From the NCBI GenBank assembly GCA_964541225.1, contig CAZIPN010000007.1:5700-69699 (forward strand): 64,000 nucleotides of DNA, given 5' to 3'. Positions 19,269 to 28,100 of the stretch are shown here, in pieces. Position numbers and translations under genes: made by a program. The number at the start of each line of letters is the position of its first letter. Positions within the stretch are counted from its first letter, which is position 1. Below the pieces are notes generated by a model, which saw nothing but the letters and a program-made list of their open reading frames with translations, was not told the origin of the DNA and ran no database searches. The stretch is from CAZIPN01 sp964541225. GTDB taxonomy: Bacteria > Actinomycetota > Coriobacteriia > Anaerosomatales > JAAXUF01.

Positions 19269-19300
19269 CCGGCCCTCCCAAGGGGGCCGGTTTGCGTTTT
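19269..19300 (+). terminator. Rho-independent terminator after the YtxH gene
   Basis: CCGGCCC (19269-19275) pairs with GGGCCGG (19284-19290), followed by TTTGCGTTTT. It lies 30 bp after the YtxH stop and before the PRC-barrel gene. Confidence 0.8.
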
Positions 19301-19322
19301 CCGCGAAAGAGGCACTTGTGCG

Positions 19323-20081
19323 ATGAAGCTCACGCTGCACGATCTCGACCGACTCCCCGTGATGGGCGAGAAGAAGCGCTCTGGCGTGCGCAATCATGTT
19401 GGCAAAGTCGTCGACGTGATCTTCCACCCCGAGAAGAACGTGGCCATCGGCTACGTGGTCGCTCGTCCCAACGTGCTGCTGCTCTTTCGCCGCAAGGATG
19501 TGATCCTGGCCTTCGATCGCGCCACAGTGCTCGCCGACAAGATCGTCGTCGACGGAGCGCAGGCGTGGGGTGGCTCGGCGGCCAGACGACTGGGTGTGAA
19601 CTGGGATACGGCGGTCATTTGGCGGGGTATGCCGGTGCGGACTGTTGGCGGCAAGGCGCTCGGCTACGTGCGGGATGCCGTGGTGGACGAGGATGACGGG
19701 CGGCTCAACGGCCTCGGTCTGACGAGTGGAGTCGCTGCCGATGTGGCAGTCGGCACTGTCGACATGCCGGCGCGACTCGTGAAGGGCTGGGACGGCTCGG
19801 CGATTCTTGTGGAAGAGGAAGTCCGGCAGATCGAGTCGGATGGCGGTGTGGCGACGGTGGCCGGTCGAACCGCGGCGGTCGCACAGGACCGCGCGGTCAA
19901 GGCATCGGCGGCGGCAGTCAAGGGCGCGAAGACCGCAGCCGCCTACACGAAGTCGGCCGCGAGGGTCGCCGCGAAGAGCGAGACGGGAAAGAAGGTTGGC
20001 GGCTTCTTGAAGTCGATGCGCGACCAGATCGTCGACGCGGCGGGCCCGCCCGATGACGACGAGGAAGAACGATCCCGGTGA
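19323..20081 (+). CDS. PRC-barrel domain protein with Ala/Lys-rich C-terminal helix
   Basis: 252 codons from ATG 19323 (AGAGG upstream). Two PRC-barrel-like halves are visible, with the characteristic GKVVDVIFHPEKNVAIGYVV and, near residue 95-175, VGGKALGYVRDAVVDEDDG. The last 70 residues form an Ala/Lys-rich helix (AAVKGAKTAAAYTKSAARVA). PRC barrels occur in photosynthetic reaction centres, RimM and many small regulatory or RNA-binding proteins, so no specific activity can be assigned. It has no signal peptide. It follows the YtxH gene, but the terminator between them argues for separate transcription. Confidence 0.75.
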   Translation: MKLTLHDLDRLPVMGEKKRSGVRNHVGKVVDVIFHPEKNVAIGYVVARPNVLLLFRRKDVILAFDRATVLADKIVVDGAQAWGGSAARRLGVNWDTAVIWRGMPVRTVGGKALGYVRDAVVDEDDGRLNGLGLTSGVAADVAVGTVDMPARLVKGWDGSAILVEEEVRQIESDGGVATVAGRTAAVAQDRAVKASAAAVKGAKTAAAYTKSAARVAAKSETGKKVGGFLKSMRDQIVDAAGPPDDDEEERSR

Positions 20082-20136
20082 GATGGCGCAGGTCGTACGC
20101 TTGGCCTGCGCACTTCTGCGAGAAGATTGACGGAGT

Positions 20137-20775
20137 ATGAGCCGCAGACTGCGACCACTCAGAGAAAAGGACCTCGGCCGGCTGCCTTCCGGCTGTGGTG
20201 GCTGCGCCTTCTGGGAGAGCGGCGGCGAGCGAGAGCGTCGCTGCGGTGGCGTCTGCGACTCGGACTTCCAGCGCGCGTGGCTGCGACGGGTGACTGATGA
20301 GTGGGGCGAGTGCGGGCGCGTGGCCTACGAGGACGACGAGCTGCTCGGCTTCGTCAAGTACGCGCCGAGTCGCTACTTCCCGCAGGCGGCGACGTTCCCC
20401 GCCGCTCCGCAAGACCCTGCGGTTCCGCTGATCGCATGCCTGCATGTCTCGGCAGATGCACGCCACCACGGTCTCGGCACTGTGCTATTGCGCGCGTGTC
20501 TTCGCGATCTGGTCGGCCGAGGCGAGCGGCGCGTGGAGTCCTTCGCGTTTGCCGAGCCCGAAGCGGACGTGGATGGCATGCCGATGCTCGGCATGCCGTT
20601 TCTGCTGCGCAATGGCTTCACGGTGTCCAAGCCGGACTCCAAGTACCCGCTCATGCGACTCGATCTCAAGTCGCTCGTTGTGTGGCAGGACAACCTGGAG
20701 GCGGTGCTTGAGTCGCTGCGCTTCCCGCTGCGCGTTCCTCGACGCGCCCCGGCCTCATGGATGAAGGGGCGATAG
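20137..20775 (+). CDS. GNAT-family N-acetyltransferase with N-terminal Cys cluster
   Basis: 212 codons. The acetyl-CoA site resembles GNAT motif A: LIACLHVSADARHHGLGTVLL, in which R-x-x-G-x-G is H-x-x-G-L-G. The C-terminal half contains LRNGFTVSKPD, as expected for motif B. The N-terminus carries C20, C23, C36 and C40 (GCGGCAFWE, then RCGGVC), which could bind zinc. The acceptor substrate is unknown. The stop is within a few bases of the YbaK gene start, so the two are probably co-transcribed. Confidence 0.78.
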   Translation: MSRRLRPLREKDLGRLPSGCGGCAFWESGGERERRCGGVCDSDFQRAWLRRVTDEWGECGRVAYEDDELLGFVKYAPSRYFPQAATFPAAPQDPAVPLIACLHVSADARHHGLGTVLLRACLRDLVGRGERRVESFAFAEPEADVDGMPMLGMPFLLRNGFTVSKPDSKYPLMRLDLKSLVVWQDNLEAVLESLRFPLRVPRRAPASWMKGR

Positions 20776-20780
20776 CGAGC

Positions 20781-21266
20781 ATGGCCGATGTTTTCCGCAA
20801 GGCAGGTTCGCGCGAGCGCGTGCGCGCGTACCTTGATGCTCACGGACTTGCCGAGGGGCTTTTCGAGTTCGAGCAGTCGACCAAGACCGCTCAGCAGGCC
20901 GCCGATGTGATGGGATGCGAACTCGGGCAGATCGTGAAGTCGCTCGTCTTCGTCGTGGGCGATCAGCCGGTTGTGGCGCTGGTCCCGGGCGACCGACGCG
21001 GCAACTCCGAAGCGCTTTCGGGGCTCTTTGGCGGTGCTGCTGTGCGTCTCGCCGACGCCGAGATGGTGCGCTCGGCAACTGGCTACGCCATCGGCGGCGT
21101 CTCGCCGTTCGATCTGCCGAGCGATCTGCCGGTCATTGCTGACGCGTCGTTCTCTCGCTTCGAGGTGGTGTACCCTGCTGCGGGAACACCGGCGTCGATG
21201 GTGCGCATGCAACTCACCGACTTGCTCAGGCTTTCCGACGCGCGCGTCGCTGATATCGCGGGTTAG
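20781..21266 (+). CDS. YbaK/aminoacyl-tRNA deacylase domain protein
   Basis: 161 codons from ATG 20781; ATG 20757, in the same frame, is an alternative overlapping the GNAT gene by 19 bp. The fold is the YbaK/ProX editing domain: STKTAQQAADVMGCELGQIVKSLVF contains the conserved lysine region, and TGYAIGGVSPFDLP is the diagnostic GGVSP-type loop. These free-standing domains hydrolyse misacylated tRNA (for example Cys- or Ala-tRNA-Pro). Substrate choice here cannot be read from the sequence. The gene lies directly after a GNAT gene. Confidence 0.88.
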   Translation: MADVFRKAGSRERVRAYLDAHGLAEGLFEFEQSTKTAQQAADVMGCELGQIVKSLVFVVGDQPVVALVPGDRRGNSEALSGLFGGAAVRLADAEMVRSATGYAIGGVSPFDLPSDLPVIADASFSRFEVVYPAAGTPASMVRMQLTDLLRLSDARVADIAG

Positions 21267-21382
21267 CCGCGCGCACGGTACAATTGCCCGCAGAATTCGT
21301 GCGTCCTGTTCAAGCGATGCGTGTCATCTTCCGATCAAGCGCCGTGGGCAGTGCAGTCTCGGCGCTCCACTAAGGGGACCGA

Positions 21383-23497
21383 ATGAGGGGTTTGAAGTCG
21401 GCGCGCACGGCGATTCTGGGCGTACTCGTTGCCTCGCTGGCCATTCTCGGGATGTCGGCGGCGGTCGCCACGTCCCGGCTGGGGGCGACGGAACTCCAAG
21501 CTGGGACGGACACTACGCCACCCACCACGTCGTTGATTGCGGACCCGCCTGCTAACTCAGCTGGGTGGAACGACACCCCTGTAGCCATCACCCTTGAAGC
21601 CACAGACGATATCTCCGGCGTGGCGAGCACTCGCTGTCTCGTGGATGGCGCGGCACGTTCGACTACGACCACCATCAACTTAGACTCCGACGGAGAGCAT
21701 TTCGTCGAGTATTCCTCCGAGGACGCATCCGGCAATGTCGAAGCCACCAAGACGGCCGCATTCAACATCGACACGACGCCACCAGAACTCTCGCTCGATG
21801 CCCATCCAAGCTACACCACGGTCGGCACGATTCATGTGCAAGCTTCGGATGGGTGCTCCGGGTTGGCCAGGGTTGAGTCCCGGCTGGACAGTGGTCCTTG
21901 GACTGCGGGCACACAGCTTTCCACGAGAGTGCTGGGCACCCATACCTTCTTCGCGCGCGCCTTCGACATCGCAGGCAACGAGCGCGATGCGAGCGCGATC
22001 TTCACTGTCGCGGCCCCTCCGGCCGACGCGACGTTCGCTTCGCTCGCCAGGTACGGGCTGAGCAACGGCGCTCGAAGGGTCAGGGCTACCGAGAAGAAGC
22101 TGCACTCCTGGGCGTTCACCTACTACACCGCGGGACGGAAATGGGTCACGACGGGCACGGGTGGTTGGGCAAGCGGGTTCTTTCCCGGTGAGCTGTGGGC
22201 GGCCTACGCTGCGTGCGGAGATTCGTGGTTCAGGAAACACGCCATCTCGCGCGAGAAGCCTCTCGGCAAGACGGCAATCACGTCGACATCGACAGACATA
22301 GGCTTCCGATACTTCTACAGCTACGCGAAGGCATACGAACTCACGGGCAATTCCGGCTACCGCAACATGGCCCTGAAGGCCGCGAAAGGTGAAGCGAGGC
22401 GCTTCAATACCGCCGTCGGCGCCATCCGATCACGCAACGACGCGTCTCAGTGCCAGACCATCATCGACGAGATGATGAACGTGCAGATCCTGTACTGGGG
22501 TGCAGACCACGGTGGCCCGGCATCATGGCGCACGCTGGCTCACCAGCATGCGCTCACCACCGCCAGGGACTTCGTGCGCCCAGACGGCAGCGTCTATCAC
22601 ATTGTCGGCTACAATCCCAAGACCGGCGCCCTCGAGGACAGATACGCCGGTCAGGGGTATTCGCTCACGTCGATGTGGTCTCGCGGGCAAGCGTGGGCAA
22701 TCTACGGGTTCACCACTGCGTACCGCGAGACGAAGGATCCGGCGATGCTTGCGACCGCTCGCAAGGTGGCCGACCGCTATCTCGCCGAGCTGCCACCTGA
22801 CTTCGTGCCGTACTGGGACTTCCGCTCCCCGAGCATTCCCAACACCCCGCGAGACAGCTCGGCGGCGGCGATTGCCGCCTCGGCGTTGCTCGATCTCGCC
22901 ACGCTCGACCCCAGTTCCGCGAATCGGGCGCGCTACGCAGGCTCGGCCAGGATCATGCTCACGTCGCTGATGTCGCCCAACTATCGTTCCACCGGGGGGA
23001 ATCCGGCGATCCTGTTGCACGGAACGCAGTGCTACTCGATTCCGCAAACGCGCGACGAAGGGCAGTCGTTTGGCGACTACTTCCTGCTCGAAGCATTCCT
23101 GCGACTGCGTACATTGCCTGCCGATGGACCCGCACTGAGGCTGAAAAGGGTTAGGGCAAGTAGGGGCAAGCCGACGGCCGCGATCGACCACAAGATGAGC
23201 ACGTCGTGGAAGGCCAGCAAGAAGCAGTGGATCGAGTTCGATCTCGGCAAGCGGGTGACCGTGCACTCGGTGTCGCTCGGCGTGCGGAGCGGTCAAACCC
23301 GCTCGGCGCTGTTCAAGATCTACACGTCGCGCGATCGACGCCACTGGAAGCTGTCCACGAAGGTGGTAAGCAGCGGCGAGACGGCGGCTGTCGAAACGTA
23401 CGCGCTCAAGCCCGTCAACGCGCGCTACGTCCGCGTTGTGTGCAACGGTTCAAGCCGGAGCAAGACGCTCTACATCACCGAAGCGGCGGTACGTTAG
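21383..23497 (+). CDS. Secreted GH88-like glycoside hydrolase with OmpL47-type and discoidin domains
   Basis: 704 codons with an N-terminal signal (ARTAILGVLVASLAILG). Residues about 45-210 are two Ig-like OmpL47-type repeats (DTTPPTTSL, then DDISGVASTRCLVDG). The catalytic part (about 225-590) looks like the (alpha/alpha)6 barrel of GH88 unsaturated glucuronyl hydrolases. TSTDIGF has D305 and TIIDEMMNV has D362, matching the two essential aspartates. The C-terminal 120 residues are an F5/8-type (discoidin) sugar-binding domain. Such enzymes act on unsaturated oligosaccharides left by polysaccharide lyases, but no lyase or transporter gene is nearby. Gram-positive GH88 enzymes are often cytoplasmic, so a secreted, multidomain form is noteworthy. 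Confidence 0.8.
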   Translation: MRGLKSARTAILGVLVASLAILGMSAAVATSRLGATELQAGTDTTPPTTSLIADPPANSAGWNDTPVAITLEATDDISGVASTRCLVDGAARSTTTTINLDSDGEHFVEYSSEDASGNVEATKTAAFNIDTTPPELSLDAHPSYTTVGTIHVQASDGCSGLARVESRLDSGPWTAGTQLSTRVLGTHTFFARAFDIAGNERDASAIFTVAAPPADATFASLARYGLSNGARRVRATEKKLHSWAFTYYTAGRKWVTTGTGGWASGFFPGELWAAYAACGDSWFRKHAISREKPLGKTAITSTSTDIGFRYFYSYAKAYELTGNSGYRNMALKAAKGEARRFNTAVGAIRSRNDASQCQTIIDEMMNVQILYWGADHGGPASWRTLAHQHALTTARDFVRPDGSVYHIVGYNPKTGALEDRYAGQGYSLTSMWSRGQAWAIYGFTTAYRETKDPAMLATARKVADRYLAELPPDFVPYWDFRSPSIPNTPRDSSAAAIAASALLDLATLDPSSANRARYAGSARIMLTSLMSPNYRSTGGNPAILLHGTQCYSIPQTRDEGQSFGDYFLLEAFLRLRTLPADGPALRLKRVRASRGKPTAAIDHKMSTSWKASKKQWIEFDLGKRVTVHSVSLGVRSGQTRSALFKIYTSRDRRHWKLSTKVVSSGETAAVETYALKPVNARYVRVVCNGSSRSKTLYITEAAVR

Positions 23498-23616
23498 GGC
23501 GATGCCGGGCAGGCCTCCGGCGCGGGATTGGTGGCCGTACGGTCCTGACAGCGGGGCTTTGAGTTCGCACTAACGTCCGGGCGAGAGCGCGACCAGAGAT
23601 CACAACTCAAGGCACG

Positions 23617-24222
23617 TCACTTCGCCCTGATCGCCCGGGTCGGCGTGACAACTACGTCCATCGTCGCGTCGTGCTCCTCCACCGGGATGTGATGGACCAT
23701 CTGCTCGTCGAAGGCGATGCCGATGCGCACGCAGTCGATGCGGCACATCGGCAGGAGCCGGTCGTAGTAGCCGCCGCCGTAGCCCAGCCGCATGCCCTGC
23801 GCGTCGAAGGCGACACCCGGGATGATGACGGCGTCGATGAGTTCGTGTGGTGTTCGAGGCGCATGCTCGCTGGGCTGCGCGAGGCCGAATGGACCAGGCA
23901 CCAGCTCAAGCTCGTGGTCGACGTAGTGCAAGTCAAGCACTCCGGGCGCTTCGATGCGCGGATAGCAGATCCGAACGCCTCGGCTGCGCAAGCGCCAGAT
24001 CGCAGGCGCGGGATCGAGTTCGTTTGGAAGCGCCGAGTAGGCGAGCACCGTCTTTGCCTCGGCAAGCTCGGGCAGCTCGAGCAGGAGCCGCGCGAGATTG
24101 TCGGCAGATGCGCCACGCACGCCGTGCTCGACCCCGTCACGCGCACGTCGGGCGCGAACCCTCGCGGCGTGCTTCGCCTGCGCGATCTCGCGGTCGTCGT
24201 CGATGTCGTCAGATGCACACAT
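23617..24222 (-). CDS. 5-formyltetrahydrofolate cyclo-ligase
   Basis: 201 codons from ATG 24222, three bases after the NRAMP-related gene ends. It converts 5-formyl-THF to 5,10-methenyl-THF with ATP. The signature LGYGGGYYDRLL is present near residue 150, preceded by the conserved IPGVAFDAQGMR, and an N-terminal Arg/Lys helix (AARVRARRARDGV) binds ATP. Length is typical. The enzyme needs Mg-ATP, but its presence in the magnesium-transport operon is probably just co-transcription. Confidence 0.92.
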   Translation of the reverse strand: MCASDDIDDDREIAQAKHAARVRARRARDGVEHGVRGASADNLARLLLELPELAEAKTVLAYSALPNELDPAPAIWRLRSRGVRICYPRIEAPGVLDLHYVDHELELVPGPFGLAQPSEHAPRTPHELIDAVIIPGVAFDAQGMRLGYGGGYYDRLLPMCRIDCVRIGIAFDEQMVHHIPVEEHDATMDVVVTPTRAIRAK

Positions 24223-24224
24223 AC

Positions 24225-25493
24225 CTACGTCATTCCTACTGCTTGCATCACCAGAAGCGCAACCGTGAGTGCGATTACCACGGTGACCGTCGTCCATCCA
24301 AGGACGTTGTAGATCGGGCCGTTCACGAACTTGCCCATGATTCGGCGGTCGTTGACGATCACCATCATATAGACGAGCAGGAAGGGGAGGAGCACGCCGT
24401 TGACCGCCTGCGAGAGCACCATGATCGAGATGAGCGGGGCGTTGGGGATGAGCACGCATGCCGCGCCGAAGACGATCACGAACGTGTAGATGCCGTTAAA
24501 GACCGGCGCCTCGGCCCAGCTGCGGTCGATGCCGCGCTCGAAGCCGAACGCTTCGCAGATGGCGTAGGCCGCCGTTAGCGGAAGCACGCATGCCGCCAGA
24601 AGCGATGCGCCGAAGAGTCCGATCGCGAACAGCGCGCTCGCGTAGTGCCCAGCAACGGGGGCCAGCGCGTGCGCGGCGTTCTCGGCAGATGTGGCGCGGA
24701 TGCCGCGCGGGAAGAGCACGGCTCCGGTGGTCACGATGATGAACCAGGCCACGATATTCGCCGAGACGGCTCCGCCGATCACGTCGATGCGCTGCGGGAG
24801 CATGTCGCGCACGTCGGCGCCCTTGTCCACGATGTTGCTCTGCACGAAGAACTGCATCCACGGTGCGATCGTCGTTCCGATGGTGGCGATGACGATGAGC
24901 ACGAAGCCGCTCGTCGGTATGAAGCGCGGCACAACCGTCGCGGTGAGCACCTGGCCCCAATCCGGCTTGGCCATGAATGCGGCCACGACGTAGGCGAAGA
25001 AGACCGCCGAGAGCACCAGCAGGAGCTTCTCGACTCGGCGGTAGCTGCCGCGCACGACCAGGAACCATACGGCGACTGCAGCCACTGGTACCGAGATGTA
25101 CTTCGACACGCCGAAGAGTTCGAGCGCGGCCGCGATTCCGGCGAACTCGGCGACGCTCGTGGCAGCGTTGCTCGCGAGCAACGCCAGCATCGCGAAGAGC
25201 GTGGAGCGCACGCCAAAGCGCTCGCGGATGAGCGCGGCGAATCCTTTGCCGCTCACGATGCCCATGCGCGCGGCCATTTCTTGCACGATCACCAGCGAAA
25301 ACGTCATCAGGAAGATCATCCACAGCGTCGCGTAGCCGTAGCTCGCGCCGTCCTGCGAGTACGTTGCGATGCCGCCCGCATCGTTTCCTGCCGAGGCAGC
25401 AATGACGCCCGGTCCCAGCGCGGCGAGCAACACGAGCGACCGCTTCCAGCGGCGGGGCGGCTTCGCGGTGTTGGCGTTCGCGGCGTCAGCCAT
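24225..25493 (-). CDS. NRAMP-related transporter of the magnesium (NRMT) type
   Basis: 422 codons from ATG 25493, chosen over GTG 25517 because AGGAG precedes it and it avoids overlap with mgtE. About eleven transmembrane helices. In SLC11 transporters TM1 carries D-P-G-N and TM6 carries A-x-x-M-P-H around the metal. Here TM1 reads GNDAGGIATYSQ (Asp kept, Asn replaced by Gly) and TM6 reads TTIAPWMQ (Ala replaced by Thr, Met by Ala, His by Trp). Loss of the soft Met ligand and a roomier site are what is known for NRAMP-related magnesium transporters such as the one from Eggerthella lenta. An M-box leader and an mgtE-like gene lie directly upstream, supporting magnesium uptake over manganese or iron. 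Confidence 0.88.
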   Translation of the reverse strand: MADAANANTAKPPRRWKRSLVLLAALGPGVIAASAGNDAGGIATYSQDGASYGYATLWMIFLMTFSLVIVQEMAARMGIVSGKGFAALIRERFGVRSTLFAMLALLASNAATSVAEFAGIAAALELFGVSKYISVPVAAVAVWFLVVRGSYRRVEKLLLVLSAVFFAYVVAAFMAKPDWGQVLTATVVPRFIPTSGFVLIVIATIGTTIAPWMQFFVQSNIVDKGADVRDMLPQRIDVIGGAVSANIVAWFIIVTTGAVLFPRGIRATSAENAAHALAPVAGHYASALFAIGLFGASLLAACVLPLTAAYAICEAFGFERGIDRSWAEAPVFNGIYTFVIVFGAACVLIPNAPLISIMVLSQAVNGVLLPFLLVYMMVIVNDRRIMGKFVNGPIYNVLGWTTVTVVIALTVALLVMQAVGMT

Positions 25494-25500
25494 GATCCGC

Positions 25501-27360
25501 TCAGACTCCTGCGGCACTGACGCTGATGACCGCTGCTGCGATCAGCAAGACGACGGTGGAGATGACGCCAGTCGCCATGAGCGGAACTGCGACGCTGAAG
25601 TGTGAGACGCGCTTGCCGGAGCGCGCGCGGTTCTCGGCAAGCCATCCGATGAGCGTGCCGGCGAGTGTGACGATCAGCGCCGAGAGCCCGAGTGCAGCGC
25701 CGACGGCGACGCCGAGCGATGCGGTGCCCGCCACAGTGCCAAGCGCGAGGTCGATCACCCCGAAGGTTAGCAGGCCAAGGACGACTGCGAGTCCCAGGCC
25801 GGACAGCCCGTCGAATGCGATGCGACGCAGGAGGGACGGGCGCTCCTCGTTTTCGTCCTCGATAACGCGGGCCATCGCGTGGCTTGCGACGTCTTCAGCG
25901 ATTCGCAGCACGATTGGCGAGATGGTGACTGCGAAGAGGGGCAGCAACCCAAACGACGCGGCCTCGACTCCCAGATCCGTTGTCGACGTGACCCAGCGCG
26001 CGAAGCCTGCCGCCGCCAGGAACGCAATCGCCCATACGGCCAGCCAGCCGTCGCGGCTCACCCAGCGCCATAGCCCGGTGACCGCGAACCCGACTGGACG
26101 GCCGGTTGCCAGCTCGAGGTCCTCGGCCGACTCTTCTTCGAGCACGTCGAGCGCGTCGTCGACGGTGACGATGCCCACGAGGCCGCCATTCTCGTCCACG
26201 ACAGGCAGCGCGAGCAGGTCGTACTTGCTCATTTGCTCGGCAACATCTTCTTGGTCGTCGTCCACATGCGCGGTGAACAGATCGCGCTCGGCAATGTCGC
26301 TCACGCGCGTGTCGGGTGACGCCATCAGCAGATCGCGAAGAGAGACAACGCCCACGAGCCGACGGTCGGCTTCGACGACGTAGACGTAGTAGACGCTTTC
26401 GTGTTCGGCCGACTCGGCGCGCATCTTGTCGATGACTTCCTGCACTGTCATCTCCAGCGTCACCGTCGTGACCTCCGGCGTCATGATGCCGCCGGCCGTT
26501 TTCTCGCGATAGCCGAGCAAAGAGCGGATGGCGCTCGCGCCCTTCACACCCATGAGACGCAAGAGGCGCTCGGCCTTGTCGTAGGGCAGGTCGCCGATGA
26601 TGTCGGCGGCGTCGTCCGGGTCCATCTCGGCAAGCACGTCAGATGCTCGCCGCTCCGACAGGTCGTCGATGACGCCAGCCTGCAGTTCGTCTTCGAGTTC
26701 GGAGATCGTGTCGGCGGCCGACTCGTTGTCGAGGTGTGCAAAGACCGCCGCGCGTTGCGATGGCGACAGTTTCTCGAGGATGTCGGCGACGTCAGCCGGG
26801 TGCAGTTCGTCGAGGCGCTTGTGTGTGACCGAGAGCTTGACCTGCGAGAGGTCGCGCTCAAGCAGATCCATGTAGTTCCACGCGATCAGGTTCTCTGGCA
26901 GCGAGCCGCCAAAGAGCCGGGTAGTCCAGTCCACCGCAGACTCCAGCGCTGGCGCGATGCCCCGCAAGATGCCGCGAACACCGACCTCGGCGCCGAGAAG
27001 GCGCAGCTGGTTACGGGATTCGGAGAGCTTGAGGTCGTTGACGCGCACGACCTTCATCCCCTGCGTGTCGACGATCTGCTTGTTCATCAAGTCGCGCGCG
27101 AGCAAGACCTCATCCGGCTGCAGGTAGCTGAAGCGCAGGTCGGCCTGGGGCGCGTTGAGTGTGATGTGCTCGGGATCGAATTCGGCTACGTACTTGCGCC
27201 ACGAGAGCATGAACGGCGTCTTGTCCGGTCCTTTGAACGCCAACGACGTGATGCGAGGGAACACCTCGCCGGTGGCGATAGCGATGTCGCTGATGAGTCC
27301 GATCTCGTTGCCCCGGGCATCGAGAACCGGCTTGCCCAGCATTCTGGACAGGTAGATCAT
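25501..27360 (-). CDS. PRC-barrel/MgtE-N/CBS protein with divergent MgtE-like membrane domain
   Basis: 619 codons from ATG 27360 (GGAGGGA upstream). In order: an N-terminal PRC-barrel (about 1-75 and 80-150), the MgtE N superhelical domain (LHPADVADILEKL, DPDDAADIIGDLP), and a CBS pair (MTPEVTTV to about residue 440, with LVGVVSLRDLL and LVGIVTVDDAL). About five C-terminal membrane helices follow. In MgtE channels the membrane part contains GGNxGxQ and an Asp lining the pore. Here the corresponding stretches read TISPIVLRIAEDVASHAM and PLMATGVISTVV, with neither motif. It may therefore be a magnesium sensor or regulator and not a channel. It is first in the M-box operon. Confidence 0.82.
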   Translation of the reverse strand: MIYLSRMLGKPVLDARGNEIGLISDIAIATGEVFPRITSLAFKGPDKTPFMLSWRKYVAEFDPEHITLNAPQADLRFSYLQPDEVLLARDLMNKQIVDTQGMKVVRVNDLKLSESRNQLRLLGAEVGVRGILRGIAPALESAVDWTTRLFGGSLPENLIAWNYMDLLERDLSQVKLSVTHKRLDELHPADVADILEKLSPSQRAAVFAHLDNESAADTISELEDELQAGVIDDLSERRASDVLAEMDPDDAADIIGDLPYDKAERLLRLMGVKGASAIRSLLGYREKTAGGIMTPEVTTVTLEMTVQEVIDKMRAESAEHESVYYVYVVEADRRLVGVVSLRDLLMASPDTRVSDIAERDLFTAHVDDDQEDVAEQMSKYDLLALPVVDENGGLVGIVTVDDALDVLEEESAEDLELATGRPVGFAVTGLWRWVSRDGWLAVWAIAFLAAAGFARWVTSTTDLGVEAASFGLLPLFAVTISPIVLRIAEDVASHAMARVIEDENEERPSLLRRIAFDGLSGLGLAVVLGLLTFGVIDLALGTVAGTASLGVAVGAALGLSALIVTLAGTLIGWLAENRARSGKRVSHFSVAVPLMATGVISTVVLLIAAAVISVSAAGV

Positions 27361-27540
27361 GGCGCACTCCCTCCGTCCGGGTTCTCGGCGCATCGGGCAG
27401 ATGCGCGAGACGTTTGCAGGCCCGGTGGATCACGTGGCGGGAACTCCCCTCGGAGCCCGCCGAGATGATCGGAGGGTTGCCGAGGGGTCTACGGACTGTG
27501 AGGCTTCACAAAGACCCTTGTCTTCCGGGGGCAGGTCACG

Positions 27541-27579
27541 ACAACAAGAAAGCCCCTGCGTCCGATGCGGACGAGGGGC
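27541..27579 (-). terminator. Intrinsic terminator of the M-box leader (expression platform)
   Basis: Reading the minus strand, GCCCCTCGTCCG, loop CAT, CGGACGCAGGGGC is followed by TTTCTTGTTGT. It sits between the M-box aptamer and the mgtE-like start (about 180 bp before it), the position expected for a riboswitch-controlled attenuator that stops transcription when Mg2+ is high. Confidence 0.8.
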
Positions 27580-27744
27580 GGCGGCTAGCACGCGCCTATC
27601 GCACGTGCGTCCGGCATGCGCGCCACAAGTGAGGCGCACACGCTGGGCGTTTCCGCTCACATCCCTCGTCGTGGGATTTGGCACTGTCCGACGTAGGGCG
27701 CACGACGCGTGGTGTCGTCGACGCAGCGGGGTCGCGCCCCGCCT

Positions 27745-27890
27745 GCGGGCCGGCGCTTGGCACCGATCCGCGTAGCCCAGCCACCTTAGCCTTCGCCTTA
27801 AGCCGGCGAGGGCTGTTCTACCCATTGGCGTCTCTCGACATTTCCGGGCAGTGGCCTGTGTTCGAACAGGAGCCGCACCGTAACGGACGG
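27745..27890 (-). promoter_or_regulatory. M-box (ykoK) magnesium riboswitch
   Basis: On the minus strand the leader contains GGTGCGGCTCCTG, then CACTGCCC, AATGTCGAGAGACGCCAATG and GGTAGAACAG in order and spacing. These align almost base for base with the core of the Bacillus mgtE M-box (GGUGAGGCUCCU, CGCUGCUGCCC, AAUGUCCAAAGACGCCAAUG, GGUCAACAG). The 3' part (AAGGTGGCTGGGCTACG, GGTGCCAAGCGCC) fits the closing helices. M-boxes fold at high Mg2+ and shut off magnesium-uptake genes. It precedes the terminator at 27541-27579 and the mgtE-like/NRMT operon. Confidence 0.92.
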
Positions 27891-28100
27891 AGCTGACTTC
27901 CTTGATGTCAATGCTTGGAACAGCGTTGCCGCTGGTACCGAGCACACGAAAGGGTACACTTGTGCGTGGGGAAGGGCAAGCCGACGAGTTGGACGACATT
28001 CCCAGATGAGGCAGCAAGGCCGAACCCCATGGGAACCGACCGGCAAGGGGCCTGGCGAGATTGTTGTGCGATGTTCTTTCAGATCGGAGAGGAGACCAGC

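Noticed and set aside
27957..28095. GC-rich leader of the 58-codon gene as SRP RNA, SAM or ZTP riboswitch
   Set aside because: Conserved elements of these families are not present in the right order.
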